Source of the DNA: Bacillus sp. V3B
GTDB lineage: Bacteria; Bacillota; Bacilli; Bacillales; Cytobacillaceae
Assembly (NCBI RefSeq): GCF_024494465.1
Contig: NZ_JAETXM010000008.1
Span: 1-64,000 of the forward strand
DNA length: 64,000 nt
Reading direction: 5' to 3'
Shown here: positions 53,158 through 61,414 of the stretch, piece after piece
Layout: each line of letters opens with the position of its first letter
Numbering within the stretch: the stretch's first letter is position 1
The notes under the pieces: generated by a model
Seen by the model: only the letters and a program-made list of their open reading frames with translations
Told to the model about the DNA's origin: nothing
The model's database searches: none
Position numbers and translations under genes: made by a program

Positions 53158-53500
53158 TTACTTCCGTCCTAGTATCAGCTCGGCTTGCTTTAAAATGTCA
53201 TTTTCTATTTCGAGTTGCTTATTTCGCTTTCGGAGTTCCATCAGTTCTTTTTGTTCGTCTGTTACATTGTCTTTTTCCTTAAAAGAACCAGAGTTCTGAC
53301 TTTGACTCACCCACTTATCTAAAGAAGAAGGAGTCAGGTTATACTCACGAATAATCTCTTTTCTTGGTTTCCCATTTTGGTACAGCTGCCATCTGTTGTT
53401 TAAAATCTTCAGTAAATGTTCGGCGTTCTCTTTTGGTCATGTAGATTCTCCTCAAATGTATGATCTGTAGTCTACTTGACCTTAAAAAATCTGTCCAACT
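53158..53500 (-). mobile_element. IS3-family orfA relic with terminal repeat
   Basis: The minus strand encodes MTKRERRTFTEDFKQQM, then after a frameshift near 53385 GKPRKEIIREYNLTPSSLDK and ELRKRNKQLEIENDILKQAE, ending at about 53161. This is the transposase orfA (HTH plus leucine zipper) of an IS3/IS150 element. Upstream lies an element end (CTTAAAAAATCTGTCCAACT region). orfB is missing. Confidence 0.85.
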
Positions 53501-53659
53501 AAGTGTAGCCTATTCAATTCAAATGAAGCGAATAAAAGAGGTCCGTGGGACTGGTTTTGGGGGTTATCGAGATGAAGCGAAAGAAAAGTAACTCACATTA
53601 GTTTCTAATTGAATTCTTATGTGATCAATAAGTAACCACCTCTGTTTAGTTTCCTACAG

Positions 53660-53698
53660 TTGAACTCCCCCCCATTTAGCTAAGTGGGGGGAAGTTCA
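53660..53698. terminator. terminator overlapping the DUF2268 stop codon
   Basis: TTGAACTCCCCCC pairs with GGGGGGAAGTTCAA around a CATTTAGCTAAG-type loop. The last codons of the neighbouring minus-strand gene lie inside the stem. Confidence 0.75.
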
Positions 53699-54467
53699 AT
53701 TGAGCAATATGGGTAGCTTCGATACTTAGTAAATCTTTACTGGTAAGACTATTTGCTTCAATATAATTCTTCACTAAGTAATATCCAACACAGTATCCTG
53801 ACATTTTGGGATAGTAACCTAATCCAAATAAAATATCTTGATGTTTACGGTCAGCTTTTAAAATATTTCTATTTGGGCACACTAATTTTTTCCATATTCT
53901 ATCTAACTCTTCATTTGAATAATACGATGTCCAAGTAGACACAAATTCCTTGCCCAACCTTTCACGAACTGCATTTTCAGCTAATCCTTCTAAAATAATG
54001 GTGTCTAACAATACGTAATCCTCTTCTTTTTTTTGAAGTTTGGCTAACCGACAAACATGATTGTATTCATGTGTAAGCAATGCCTTTATTTCCGTTTCCT
54101 CGTTATCCTCTGAGATAAATAAGAATAGTTTATCTTGAAAGGCTAGCCCTGATTTTCCGTTAAAGTCTCGTTTGATCTTTCGGTTATTTATATCAGATGG
54201 AAAAATGAAGACTGGAACATCGGGTCCTTCCCACATATTTTGAAGTTTTCTTTTTTCCTTGTGTACAATTTCCCAGACTTTATTTTCCTGTAAGCTCCTC
54301 ACGAGCTTGTTTCCATTCTGGAGAGGACGGTACATCCCATGTAGTGTTAAGTAATGATAGATTTCGGAAGCGCGAGCACCATCAAAGTACTCCTCTATCT
54401 TTTCACACATTTCAATTGGTTTATCATATAAATTTAATAACCATTTATCTGTTCGAACAACGCTCAT
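53676..54467 (-). CDS. DUF2268 family putative Zn-dependent protease
   Basis: A 263-residue protein with the zincin motif in ALLTHEYNHVCRLAKL (HExxH, about residues 144-148) and a downstream Glu in IILEGLAENAVRERLGKEF, the third ligand pattern of DUF2268. The C-terminus has LFGLGYYPKMSGYCVGYYLV. It is soluble without a signal peptide. ATG 54467 (MSVVRTDKWL) has AGGGGTG upstream; a longer frame to 54509 is less likely. Substrate unknown. Confidence 0.85.
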   Translation of the reverse strand: MSVVRTDKWLLNLYDKPIEMCEKIEEYFDGARASEIYHYLTLHGMYRPLQNGNKLVRSLQENKVWEIVHKEKRKLQNMWEGPDVPVFIFPSDINNRKIKRDFNGKSGLAFQDKLFLFISEDNEETEIKALLTHEYNHVCRLAKLQKKEEDYVLLDTIILEGLAENAVRERLGKEFVSTWTSYYSNEELDRIWKKLVCPNRNILKADRKHQDILFGLGYYPKMSGYCVGYYLVKNYIEANSLTSKDLLSIEATHIAQLNFPPLS

Positions 54468-54722
54468 ATTAGCACCCCTAACCACATAACGTCTAAATAA
54501 AATATGCATTTATCAAATAAGCGTTACGAATCCTTCTTGATTATCCTCCAATAAGCCATCAAGGGAGTCATGAAGAAAAAGTCATACCAGTGGATCCTCT
54601 CTCAAAGCGTCAACAAAGATTTGCATAAGTTCCTTCAAAATAATGATATAGGGCAGATGCCTTCTCATAGACATTTTTTCTGAATATATATAGATCAGAC
54701 TTTAAAACTTTGGATATAGACA

Positions 54723-55046
54723 ATGAAATATTCTTTGTATTTTAGTCATTTTATAATAAGGGTAGAATTTAATTTGGAATACACATATCTTGATTGTTTG
54801 GCATTATTGAGAGTTGGCGGTGCCCACCCTGGAGGCCTTCAACTAACGAAGCATATTTTATCAAGAGAAAAAATAGATGAGACAACGAAAATTCTTGATG
54901 TTGGGTGTGGAACAGGTCAAACCTCTGCCTATATAGCAGAACAGTATCGATGTTATGTTACGTCTTTAGATTGCAACAAAATCATGTTAGATAAGGCAAA
55001 TCAAAGATTTCAATCCTTTGGAGTTTTTTTAGTGATATTGTATTAA
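54723..55046 (+). pseudogene. truncated class I SAM-dependent methyltransferase
   Basis: It contains LLRVGGAHPGGLQLTKHILS and the SAM motif I ILDVGCGTGQTSAYIAEQY, then SLDCNKIMLDKANQRFQSFG. It ends abruptly in FLVILY at 107 residues, whereas this family runs to about 250. The N-terminal 20 residues (SLYFSHFIIRVEFNLEYTY) also look foreign. The 3' two thirds has been deleted. Confidence 0.8.
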
Positions 55047-55112
55047 ACGATTGGACAATAACAGAATAATCTACGTTTTATAAGAAAAAGCGATTTTTGT
55101 GTGCTTTAAAAT

Positions 55113-55174
55113 AAAAAAAGGGCTGTCCCAAAAATGGATTTTCATCGACTTTTTAGCTAGGCCCTTTTATTTTT
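55113..55174. terminator. probable terminator after the Gly-rich protein gene
   Basis: AAAAAAGGGC and GCCCTTTTATTTTT flank a long loop with further internal pairing. T runs occur on both strands. Confidence 0.5.
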
Positions 55175-55213
55175 AACCTGTTTATAAGTCCTGCACTACT
55201 AAATTTAAATGAA

Positions 55214-55471
55214 CTACCAAAAGAATAGCGGAAGTAAAGCCAATGCAGCAATAGAACCTAATGCAAGGCCCCAGCCAAAGCCCCAACCACCATAATAGTA
55301 TCCATAACCAAAACCACCTAAGTTTCTGGGACGACCTAATGGCTGTAAATAAACCCTGTTGTTTCTAACATGTTGAATAATCCCTCTGTGAATTCTTCCG
55401 TCATGGGTTCTAATTTCAACAGCTCTACCTCTGTATTTTTGGCATAGTCCATAATAATGTCGAACTGACAC
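55214..55471 (-). CDS. 85-residue Gly/Tyr-rich surface-type protein
   Basis: The N-terminal half, VRHYYGLCQKYRGRAVEIRT then GRIHRGIIQHVRNNRVYLQP, looks like a small beta-barrel (LSm-like). The second half is RNLGGFGYGYYYGGWGFGWG followed by a hydrophobic end SIAALALLPLFFW. Similar proteins occur in spore formers and may be spore-surface components, but this is inference. GTG 55471 is chosen because GGGGGTG precedes it. Confidence 0.6.
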   Translation of the reverse strand: MSVRHYYGLCQKYRGRAVEIRTHDGRIHRGIIQHVRNNRVYLQPLGRPRNLGGFGYGYYYGGWGFGWGLALGSIAALALLPLFFW

Positions 55472-55807
55472 TTTTTCACCCCCGTATCTAATGAGCATAC
55501 GACATTCTATGTATCAACTTAAAATAATGTACAAGACAAATGTATTAGGGTTTTAGTGGGTATTGAGGATCCAAAATACTATTAACAAAGATAATTAAGG
55601 CAATTGTCTAGCATTAGATCAATTTCACATATCATGTTAATCAACATTTCACTTCCAGCATGTAACCCCTGCTTTTTAAGCTATCTTTAAAGGTAGTTTT
55701 ATTGCATCAAATCCTATATATTCATAAAGGATGGGATACTGTCCATTTCACAAATCAGCTAAAGTGCATATATATGTTATGAATAAAGTCAATAAGGTGG
55801 TGTGGTT
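55472..55807. other. intergenic region before the YjcZ pair
   Basis: No ORF of note. A GGATGGGATACTGTCC-type hairpin occurs near 55728-55745. The promoter of the two YjcZ-type genes presumably lies toward the right end. Confidence 0.3.
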
Positions 55808-55924
55808 ATGAGCGGTGTAGTTGGAGGTGCTGGATACGGTGCCTGTGGAGGATTTGCTTTAATTGTCGTGTTGTTTATCCTTCTTATTATTGTAGGAGCT
55901 TCTTTCGTTGGATACGGTTACTAA
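55808..55924 (+). CDS. YjcZ family sporulation peptide 1
   Basis: A 38-residue peptide: MSGVVGGAGYGACGGFALIV followed by VLFILLIIVGASFVGYGY. The Gly/Tyr/Cys start followed by FALIVVLFILLIIVG is the YjcZ (sporulation protein YjcZ) pattern; such peptides are membrane-inserted in spores. AAGGTGG precedes ATG. It pairs with a paralogue 37 bases downstream. Confidence 0.9.
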   Translation: MSGVVGGAGYGACGGFALIVVLFILLIIVGASFVGYGY

Positions 55925-55961
55925 AATTCTTAAAAAATAATGAGCGTTAGGAGGATTTTTT

Positions 55962-56111
55962 ATGGGCTTTGGTGCTGGATATGGTGCTTGTTGTGCTGGT
56001 GCATATGGCTATGGTGCACCTGTTGCTGGTGCTTATGGTGCTGGTGGAGGATTTGCTTTAATCGTTGTGTTGTTTATCCTTCTCATAATCATCGGTGCGA
56101 CGTGGTGTTAG
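55962..56111 (+). CDS. YjcZ family sporulation peptide 2
   Basis: A 49-residue paralogue of the previous peptide with an expanded repeat (MGFGAGYGACCAGAYGYGAP then VAGAYGAGG) before the same hydrophobic end GFALIVVLFILLIIIG and ATWC. TTAGGAGG precedes ATG. Tandem duplication with growth of the Gly-Ala-Tyr repeat is evident. Confidence 0.9.
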   Translation: MGFGAGYGACCAGAYGYGAPVAGAYGAGGGFALIVVLFILLIIIGATWC

Positions 56112-56177
56112 CTTCCTCTAATAAAATAAAGTGATTTTTTAAGGTTACAATGCTAGTAAAAAAGTTTCTAAAAAAGC

Positions 56178-56212
56178 ATAATAGGCTGTCGAATCCTTCG
56201 ACAGCCTATTAT
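56178..56212. terminator. perfect 16-bp terminator after the YjcZ pair
   Basis: ATAATAGGCTGTCGAA, loop TCC, TTCGACAGCCTATTAT. Symmetric, with T-rich sequence on both sides. Confidence 0.85.
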
Positions 56213-56339
56213 TATCTACACATTTAAGCGATTGCCTAATTAGTAATAATTGGAAGAACTTTTCATTTAACAAAAAAGAAATCGTAATATCCCATGGTAA
56301 TTGACTAGTATTATTCATGTTTCCTTGATAGTAAAATTC

Positions 56340-56490
56340 CCCTTTTAGCGCATCGATTATTGACAAATACAAAAAATTGCGCCACTGATGAGATTAACGC
56401 AATGAGTACAAAAGCGAATACAACCATTTTTTTATGTTTTATAATTCGTGCTGCAATGCCGATAATAGTTCACCCTCTCTTGTTATAGCA
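56340..56490 (-). pseudogene. 5' relic of an MMPL/RND-type exporter gene
   Basis: The minus strand reads IIGIAARIIKHKKMVVFAFV then LIALISSVAQFFVFVNN, matching the N-terminal first helix of MMPL family transporters, and breaks off within about 45 codons. It lies divergent from the TetR gene, the usual place for a TetR-controlled exporter. GAGAGGGTGA lies upstream as a former ribosome binding site. Confidence 0.65.
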
Positions 56491-56621
56491 TCATTTTTAC
56501 TTTATCATTATAAAGACAGAGTGTTGTTTATTTAACAAGCAGTTCCCTTACATACGTCCAGTTCGCAACACAACACTGTAGTTATGTTCGATTACGTAAA
56601 AAAAGAAAAGGATGATTCCTA

Positions 56622-57191
56622 TTGACTTCTAAATTGGACAGACGCAAAAAATATACCCGGATGGTTTTGAAGAATAGTCTCATCACATTATTAAAAGAAA
56701 AGAAGATTTCCGCTATTACGGTAAAAGAAATATGTGAACAGGCTGATATCAATCGCTCGACTTTCTATTCCCATTACTCGGACCATTATGACCTTCTTAA
56801 TAAAATCGAAGAAGAAATTATAGAGGATATGAACAAGACACTTAGTGAGTACAACCTTACTGAAGAAACAGCAGCATTACAGATGACAGAAAAATTATTA
56901 GATTATCTGGCTGCCAATAGCGATGTATGTCAAACTCTCTTAAGTGAGCACAGTGATACGTCCTTCCAAAAGAGAGTCATGATGATCACGCATCAATTTA
57001 CAATGAAAAGCTGGATGCCAATCCATAACTCCAACAAGAAAGTCTCAGAATATATCAGTCTGTTTGTCGTTAGTGGAAGCATCCATGTAATTAAAAGTTG
57101 GTTGGATAATGGAATGGATAAATCTCCGAAGGAAATGACAGAAATCATTAATAATTTTACCAATAAGGGACTTTCCTCCCTACGAGCATAG
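56622..57191 (+). CDS. TetR family transcriptional regulator
   Basis: A 189-residue TetR protein. The N-terminal HTH reads LKEKKISAITVKEICEQADI then NRSTFYSHYSDHYDLLNKIE. The C-terminal helical ligand-binding part ends IINNFTNKGLSSLRA. The start TTG 56622 follows AAAGGATG. Its likely target, a divergent MMPL exporter, is now only a fragment, so it may be an orphan or may also control the oxidoreductase gene 68 bases downstream. Confidence 0.88.
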   Translation: MTSKLDRRKKYTRMVLKNSLITLLKEKKISAITVKEICEQADINRSTFYSHYSDHYDLLNKIEEEIIEDMNKTLSEYNLTEETAALQMTEKLLDYLAANSDVCQTLLSEHSDTSFQKRVMMITHQFTMKSWMPIHNSNKKVSEYISLFVVSGSIHVIKSWLDNGMDKSPKEMTEIINNFTNKGLSSLRA

Positions 57192-57259
57192 GCTTTCAGG
57201 ATATTTTTGAAGTGAAAAATCGATAGAAACGATTAAAGCATTAAAAAGGAGTACGAATC

Positions 57260-58372
57260 ATGAAAAAGATCATTGTTATTGGTGGTGGGATTCTTGGAGC
57301 ATCAACAGCCTACCATTTGGCCCAAAAAGGTGCAGAGGTGATCATCGTAGACCGAAAAGATCAAGGTCAAGCTACGGATGCAGCCGCGGGAATTATTTGC
57401 CCTTGGTTAAGCCAGCGCCGTAATAAAGCCTGGTATGCTTTGGCAAAGGCAGGAGCTCGTTATTACCCATACTTGATCGAAGAGTTAAAAAAGGATGGGG
57501 AAACAAAAACAGGCTACGCAAAAGTTGGAGCCCTTAGCTTACATACGGATCAGAAGAAACGAGATAAAATGATCGAACGGGCACTTATCCGCAGACAGGA
57601 AGCCCCTGAAATAGGGGAAATCACTCCACTGAGTCCACAAGAAACCAAATCCTTATTTCCACTGGTCGATGAAAAGTTTGCATCCGTTCATGTTAGCGGT
57701 GGAGCACGTGTTGACGGTCGAAAACTGCGCGATTCTTTATTGCGGGCTGCCCATAAGAACGGGGCTATCCTCATTCATGAAAATGCAGATCTATTGTTTG
57801 ATGAAAAAAAGGTAGTGGGTGTTAGAGCAGGTGATGAAAATTTGTATGCAGATACAGTCATTATTTGTGCAGGTGCATGGGCACATCCATTACTGAGTCC
57901 GTTAGGGGTTGATTTTAAAATTACATTTCAAAAAGCCCAAATTGTCCATTTAGAACTTCCAGATGAACATACAGACAATTGGCCTGTTGTGATGCCCCCG
58001 GGAACTTTGTACTTATTAGCCTTCGAGGGAAATAAGATTGTAGCAGGTTCAACTCATGAAGATACAGACGTATTTGATACGCGGACCACAGCGGGAGGAC
58101 TTCAAGAGCTTTTCAATAAATCCTTTGAAACAGCTTCCTGCCTAAATAAGGGTAGCTTTTTAGAAGCACGAGTTGGCTTTCGTCCTTTCACACCAGGATT
58201 TCTTCCCATTATTGGGGAATTACCAGGTTGGGAAGGGATATTGATCGCAAATGGATTAGGTTCATCAGGACTCACGGTTGGACCTTATCTAGGAGCTGAA
58301 CTGGCAAAGCTGGCTCTCGGGCTCGAACTGGACATAGATTTGGAAAATTATTCAGTCGAAGGGGCCATGTAG
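57260..58372 (+). CDS. FAD-dependent oxidoreductase, DadA/glycine oxidase type
   Basis: A 370-residue DAO-family flavoenzyme. It has the Rossmann motif VIGGGILGASTAYHLAQKGA (residues about 5-24), DAAAGIICPWLSQRRN, a second FAD contact DTVIICAGAWAHPLL and the C-terminal GFRPFTPGFLPIIGELPGWE with NGLGSSGLTVGPYLG. It oxidises a D-amino acid, glycine or related amine. AAAAAGGAG precedes ATG. It lies between the TetR gene and a truncated dehydrogenase. Confidence 0.9.
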   Translation: MKKIIVIGGGILGASTAYHLAQKGAEVIIVDRKDQGQATDAAAGIICPWLSQRRNKAWYALAKAGARYYPYLIEELKKDGETKTGYAKVGALSLHTDQKKRDKMIERALIRRQEAPEIGEITPLSPQETKSLFPLVDEKFASVHVSGGARVDGRKLRDSLLRAAHKNGAILIHENADLLFDEKKVVGVRAGDENLYADTVIICAGAWAHPLLSPLGVDFKITFQKAQIVHLELPDEHTDNWPVVMPPGTLYLLAFEGNKIVAGSTHEDTDVFDTRTTAGGLQELFNKSFETASCLNKGSFLEARVGFRPFTPGFLPIIGELPGWEGILIANGLGSSGLTVGPYLGAELAKLALGLELDIDLENYSVEGAM

Positions 58373-58431
58373 AAGCAGGACGGTTCTCTTGCTTCAGTGA
58401 AAAGGACTGAAAAGACACGGTAGAATAGTCT

Positions 58432-58572
58432 GACACTACTGAAAAAGTATTCATTTTGAGTAATTAACAGGTATTTTTTTATCAACATACAGCAAATAAA
58501 AGAAGTTGATTATCTACATAGAGTAGGTAACCAGCTTCTTTTTCTCTTTAAATGGACTTTTCCAGTGGTCTC
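58432..58572. mobile_element. MITE with IS1182-type ends, copy 2
   Basis: On the minus strand GAGACCACTGGAAAAGTC...AAAGAAGCTGGTTACC...AAAAATACCTGTTAA...TTTTTCAGTAGTGTC aligns end to end with the MITE at 44784-44926, with scattered differences. The flanks show no target duplication, which fits a deletion on one side. It has removed the 3' half of the adjacent dehydrogenase gene. Confidence 0.85.
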
Positions 58573-59077
58573 GAACCCTTCCCATTTCCCCCCATATAAT
58601 AAGCGTTTTCCCCATCACTAAAAACAAATCCATACATTTTTCATAAATTTCTTTTTTACCACCAACCATAAACGTTAAAATTCCTTCAATGGCTTGTGGT
58701 TCACTCCCTGTTACGGGTGCATCAAGCATGTCAACATCATGCCGTGAAAGTTCTTCAGCCACTTTTTTACTTGTAGCAGGAGAAATCGTACTAGAATCGA
58801 TCACAATTAATCCTGGATAAGCACCGTGAATAATACCCTCTTCACCAAGAATGACTTCCCCAACCGCAGCATCTGCTGTAAGCATGGTGAATATGATTTC
58901 ACTTTTCGATGCCACTTCTTTAGGCGAATTTGCAATCATTGCCCCTTCTTCTTCAAGAAAACTCATTTTCTCTTTTGTACGATTATAAATCGTTAGTTCA
59001 TACCCATTTTTAAGCAAATTATGTGCCATTGGAAGACCCATGGTACCCAAACCTACGAAACCAATTTTCATAACCAT
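58573..59077 (-). pseudogene. 3-hydroxyisobutyrate dehydrogenase-like gene truncated by a MITE
   Basis: It has the NAD-binding domain of the beta-hydroxyacid dehydrogenase family: MKIGFVGLGTMGLPMAHNLL, YNRTKEKMSFLEEEGA, VIDSSTISPATSKKVAEEL, DAPVTGSEPQAIEGILTFMV and MGKTLIIWGEMG. After that the frame enters the MITE and ends at 58514 (187 residues instead of about 290). The catalytic Lys domain and all-helical C-terminus are lost, so it should be inactive. AAGGAGTG precedes ATG. Confidence 0.85.
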
Positions 59078-59496
59078 TACACTCCTTTAGTTAGAAATGA
59101 AATTAAAACACTTTCTAAATATAGAAACTCATAACACTTTCATAGTTAAAAGAAAAGCCAACTGAACCTTCCTTTTGATAAAAATCCCTCCGTATTAATA
59201 TCTAATTAGTATGATAAATCAAAAAAATATCTTTGTAATCATCCAATTGGATTGTTCTAAAATAATCCAATTATGAAATAACTAAAATAGAAAGCAAACG
59301 TTTTTTACTTCCTATGACAAAGAAAAAGAAACAAGAGAATCGACCCTTGCTTCACTCACCAATCGTTCCCCTTAGTTCCATATGTTTACCTAAAATAAAA
59401 AGACCGCCTTATGACGATCCACTTTTAGTATCTATAAAAAACATGAGGTTAATTTTGGGGGACAGAGGGACAGGTTAACTGCCCTCTATTCTTTAC

Positions 59497-59616
59497 TTAT
59501 TTTGACTTTTTTTGGGCTCTTAATGCTATTTTTTCAAGTCCATTTTCTCCCGCAAATTCTACATCTCTTTTTGGAAGAACATTTTGATTTTTAAATTGGT
59601 TATTCTTATTTTTCAC
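59497..59616 (-). CDS. 39-residue hypothetical protein (GTG start)
   Basis: MKNKNNQFKNQNVLPKRDVE then FAGENGLEKIALRAQKKSK. The basic small protein with a DVEF segment recalls YfhD-type small proteins, but the match is weak. The ribosome binding site is poor (TGGTG). It could equally be a relic. Confidence 0.35.
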   Translation of the reverse strand: MKNKNNQFKNQNVLPKRDVEFAGENGLEKIALRAQKKSK

Positions 59617-59780
59617 CTTGTTTTCACCACACTTGTCATTTGATTTAGTTATTCCTTCAAAGGTGCCAACCATTATAGATATACTATATAGAGATATCGG
59701 AATAGTATTTTTTCATATTTTTTTGTTATCGACACCCACGATTTTAGTTTACTTTCTTTTTTGTAGGCTATGCGATGTAA

Positions 59781-59804
59781 AAGGTGCTAGGTACCATCCA
59801 GATA
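59781..59804. repeat. half copy of the REP-like palindrome
   Basis: AAGGTGCTAGGTACCATCCA then GATA, followed by unrelated sequence: only the left arm remains. Confidence 0.7.
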
Positions 59805-60059
59805 TTTGAAATTGAATAACTGGAATGCATTCTCTTTTGAATATAGAAAGAGGAAACGATAGATTTTCTTTTTGTATAAAATGTCCACTTCAATATGAGT
59901 ATTTTATAATGAATTAAATTCAAATTAATTGCATAAAGTGAAAAGTTATTGGATCTTCCTAAAAATAATTTAAAAACTTAAAACTGTACATAAAAAATGT
60001 AGTAAGCGAGAAAATAGTATGGTGTTAAAGATAACATTCATTAAAAAGGAGGAATTGAT

Positions 60060-60275
60060 ATGACACAACAAATTGATACAAACCAATTAAAGAAAGCAGA
60101 AGCAGCAATGGCCATTGGTAAAGAGCTTGTTACGAAAGCTATTCAGCAATCTGCTGCAGATCAAATGCAATGTGAAGAAGCTTTAAAACAAGCTTCAACT
60201 GAGATTGCCCAAGCTCAAACGATGATCAGTCAGGCACAATCAACTATGCAAACACAATCATCTATGGAATTATAA
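60060..60275 (+). CDS. 71-residue Gln/Ala-rich hypothetical protein
   Basis: MTQQIDTNQLKKAEAAMAIG, KELVTKAIQQSAADQMQCEE, ALKQASTEIAQAQTMISQAQ and a short tail. It is predicted to be helical with one Cys. AAAAAGGAGG precedes ATG, so it is surely translated. I do not recognise a family. A REP-like palindrome follows the stop as terminator. Confidence 0.7.
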   Translation: MTQQIDTNQLKKAEAAMAIGKELVTKAIQQSAADQMQCEEALKQASTEIAQAQTMISQAQSTMQTQSSMEL

Positions 60276-60299
60276 TTCTTTTGGATGTCATGCAAAAAG

Positions 60300-60344
60300 C
60301 AGGTGCCAGGAACCATCCAGATAATGGATGGTTCCTGGCACCTG
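60300..60344. repeat. REP-like palindrome copy 5
   Basis: CAGGTGCCAGGAACCATCC, centre AGATAAT, GGATGGTTCCTGGCACCTG. Perfect arms, with the GCACC/GGTGC inner bases changed to GAACC/GGTTC on both sides, so the pairing is preserved by paired changes. Confidence 0.9.
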
Positions 60345-60352
60345 TAATTGTC

Positions 60353-60690
60353 TTATAGGTCTAACGGATAGTCTCGGTATCCATTTTGAACACTAATCCA
60401 TTTAATTGTCTTAAACTTTTCAATCACCCATTCACCGTTGAATCGGCCAATACCCGAGCCCTTTTCCCCTCCAAACGGTACATGTGCTTCATCTTTAACA
60501 GATTGATCATTCACATGAATCATACCTGTCTCAATCCTCTTCACTACCTCAACACCACGTGGATATCTTCTGTAAAGACAGAACCACTCGAGCCATATGG
60601 TGACTCATTCGCCATCTTAATCGCTTCTTCTTCATTTTCTGATTTACTAAAAGCTCTTGAAGTACATTTAGTTGCTCTTTTTTATTTCCA
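60353..60690 (-). pseudogene. aldehyde dehydrogenase 3' relic
   Basis: The minus strand encodes EEAIKMANESPYGSSGSVFT, then after a one-base frameshift near 60555 VKRIETGMIHVNDQSVKDEA, HVPFGGEKGSGIGRFNGEWV and EKFKTIKWISVQ, the C-terminal end of an NAD-dependent aldehyde dehydrogenase. The catalytic Cys and Glu regions are missing. It lies exactly between a full and a half REP-like palindrome. Confidence 0.85.
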
Positions 60691-60715
60691 ATTATCTGGA
60701 TGGTTCCTGACACTT
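60691..60715. repeat. half copy of the REP-like palindrome
   Basis: ATTATCTGGATGGTTCCTGA then CACTT: only the right arm of the family, at the broken 5' end of the aldehyde dehydrogenase relic. Confidence 0.7.
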
Positions 60716-60923
60716 ATAATAGTAAATTACATAAATGAGATATTTATTTCTTTTATTAAGCAGGGTTAACAGTTCTTTTAAAATTAGGTAAATATTCAAT
60801 CATTCGACAAATTATATAGAATAGCTTGTTTATAATGGCTTTAGCTTTGAATGAAGGGAGTTGAAAATCCTCTATTATTAGATTCTTGAATAATCACTTT
60901 GAACAAAAGAAGGAGGAAGCAAA

Positions 60924-61286
60924 ATGACATTTAAAAAATATTGGAAGCTATCGGCTCCTATCCTTGCTGTAATGCTAGCTACTGCCTGTAATAATGGTGA
61001 TCAAGACATGCAAGAAGAGGATGTGAATCCCCAAGAAGAGCCTACTAGTGGAGAAGTGAGTCCTGAAAATAGTGATATCAACATAGAAGAGCCTAGTAAT
61101 GAGGAATTAACTCCTGAAGAACCTACAAATGGTGATCTAAATACAGAAGAACCTAGTAGTGAAGAAATGACTCCTGAAGAACCTGCAAATGGTGACCTAA
61201 ATACAGAAGAACCTAGTAGTGAAGAAATGACTCCTGAAGAGCCTGCAAATGGTAATCTAAATACAGAAGAACCTACAATTGAATAA
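60924..61286 (+). CDS. lipoprotein with 10/20-residue acidic tandem repeats
   Basis: A 120-residue lipoprotein. The signal peptide KKYWKLSAPILAVMLATAC has the lipobox LATAC. From residue about 55 the protein is a string of ten-residue units EEPxNxxLxP/T, arranged as 20-residue pairs such as EEPSSEEMTPEEPANGDLNT (three near copies). The DNA repeats are almost identical, so copy number can change by slippage. The chain is extremely acidic and likely extends from the membrane as a disordered linker. GAAGGAGGAAG precedes ATG. Confidence 0.82.
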   Translation: MTFKKYWKLSAPILAVMLATACNNGDQDMQEEDVNPQEEPTSGEVSPENSDINIEEPSNEELTPEEPTNGDLNTEEPSSEEMTPEEPANGDLNTEEPSSEEMTPEEPANGNLNTEEPTIE

Positions 61287-61289
61287 AAA

Positions 61290-61334
61290 CAAGCGCGAGG
61301 AACCATCCACTATTTGGATGGTTCCTCGCGCTTG
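61290..61334. repeat. REP-like palindrome copy 6 (variant arms)
   Basis: CAAGCGCGAGGAACCATCC, centre ACTATTT, GGATGGTTCCTCGCGCTTG. The core matches the family while the outer arms are replaced by a different but still perfectly paired sequence. It follows the lipoprotein stop by four bases. Confidence 0.85.
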
Positions 61335-61414
61335 TAATAACAGGAGATCATGGAAAACTATTTACATTGAAATATCTTTATCTAATTTTTACATAATTCA
61401 CGTCTATTGTTGCC

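Larger units (their letters stand above)
59078..60059. other. intergenic region with one possible short gene and a half palindrome
   Basis: It holds the 39-codon frame at 59497-59616, a half copy of the REP-like palindrome at 59781-59804 and a GGGACAG/AACTGCCCTC hairpin near 59460-59485. The rest is AT-rich. A promoter for the gene at 60060 is expected near 59900-60040. Confidence 0.4.

Noticed and set aside
56145-56372. 75-codon minus frame after the YjcZ pair
   Set aside because: It reads straight through the perfect terminator at 56178-56212 and lacks a ribosome binding site; the real content there is the terminator and the MMPL relic in a different frame.
61001-61306. 101-codon minus frame opposite the repeat lipoprotein
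   Set aside because: It is the mirror image of the tandem repeats of the lipoprotein gene, which has the signal peptide and ribosome binding site.
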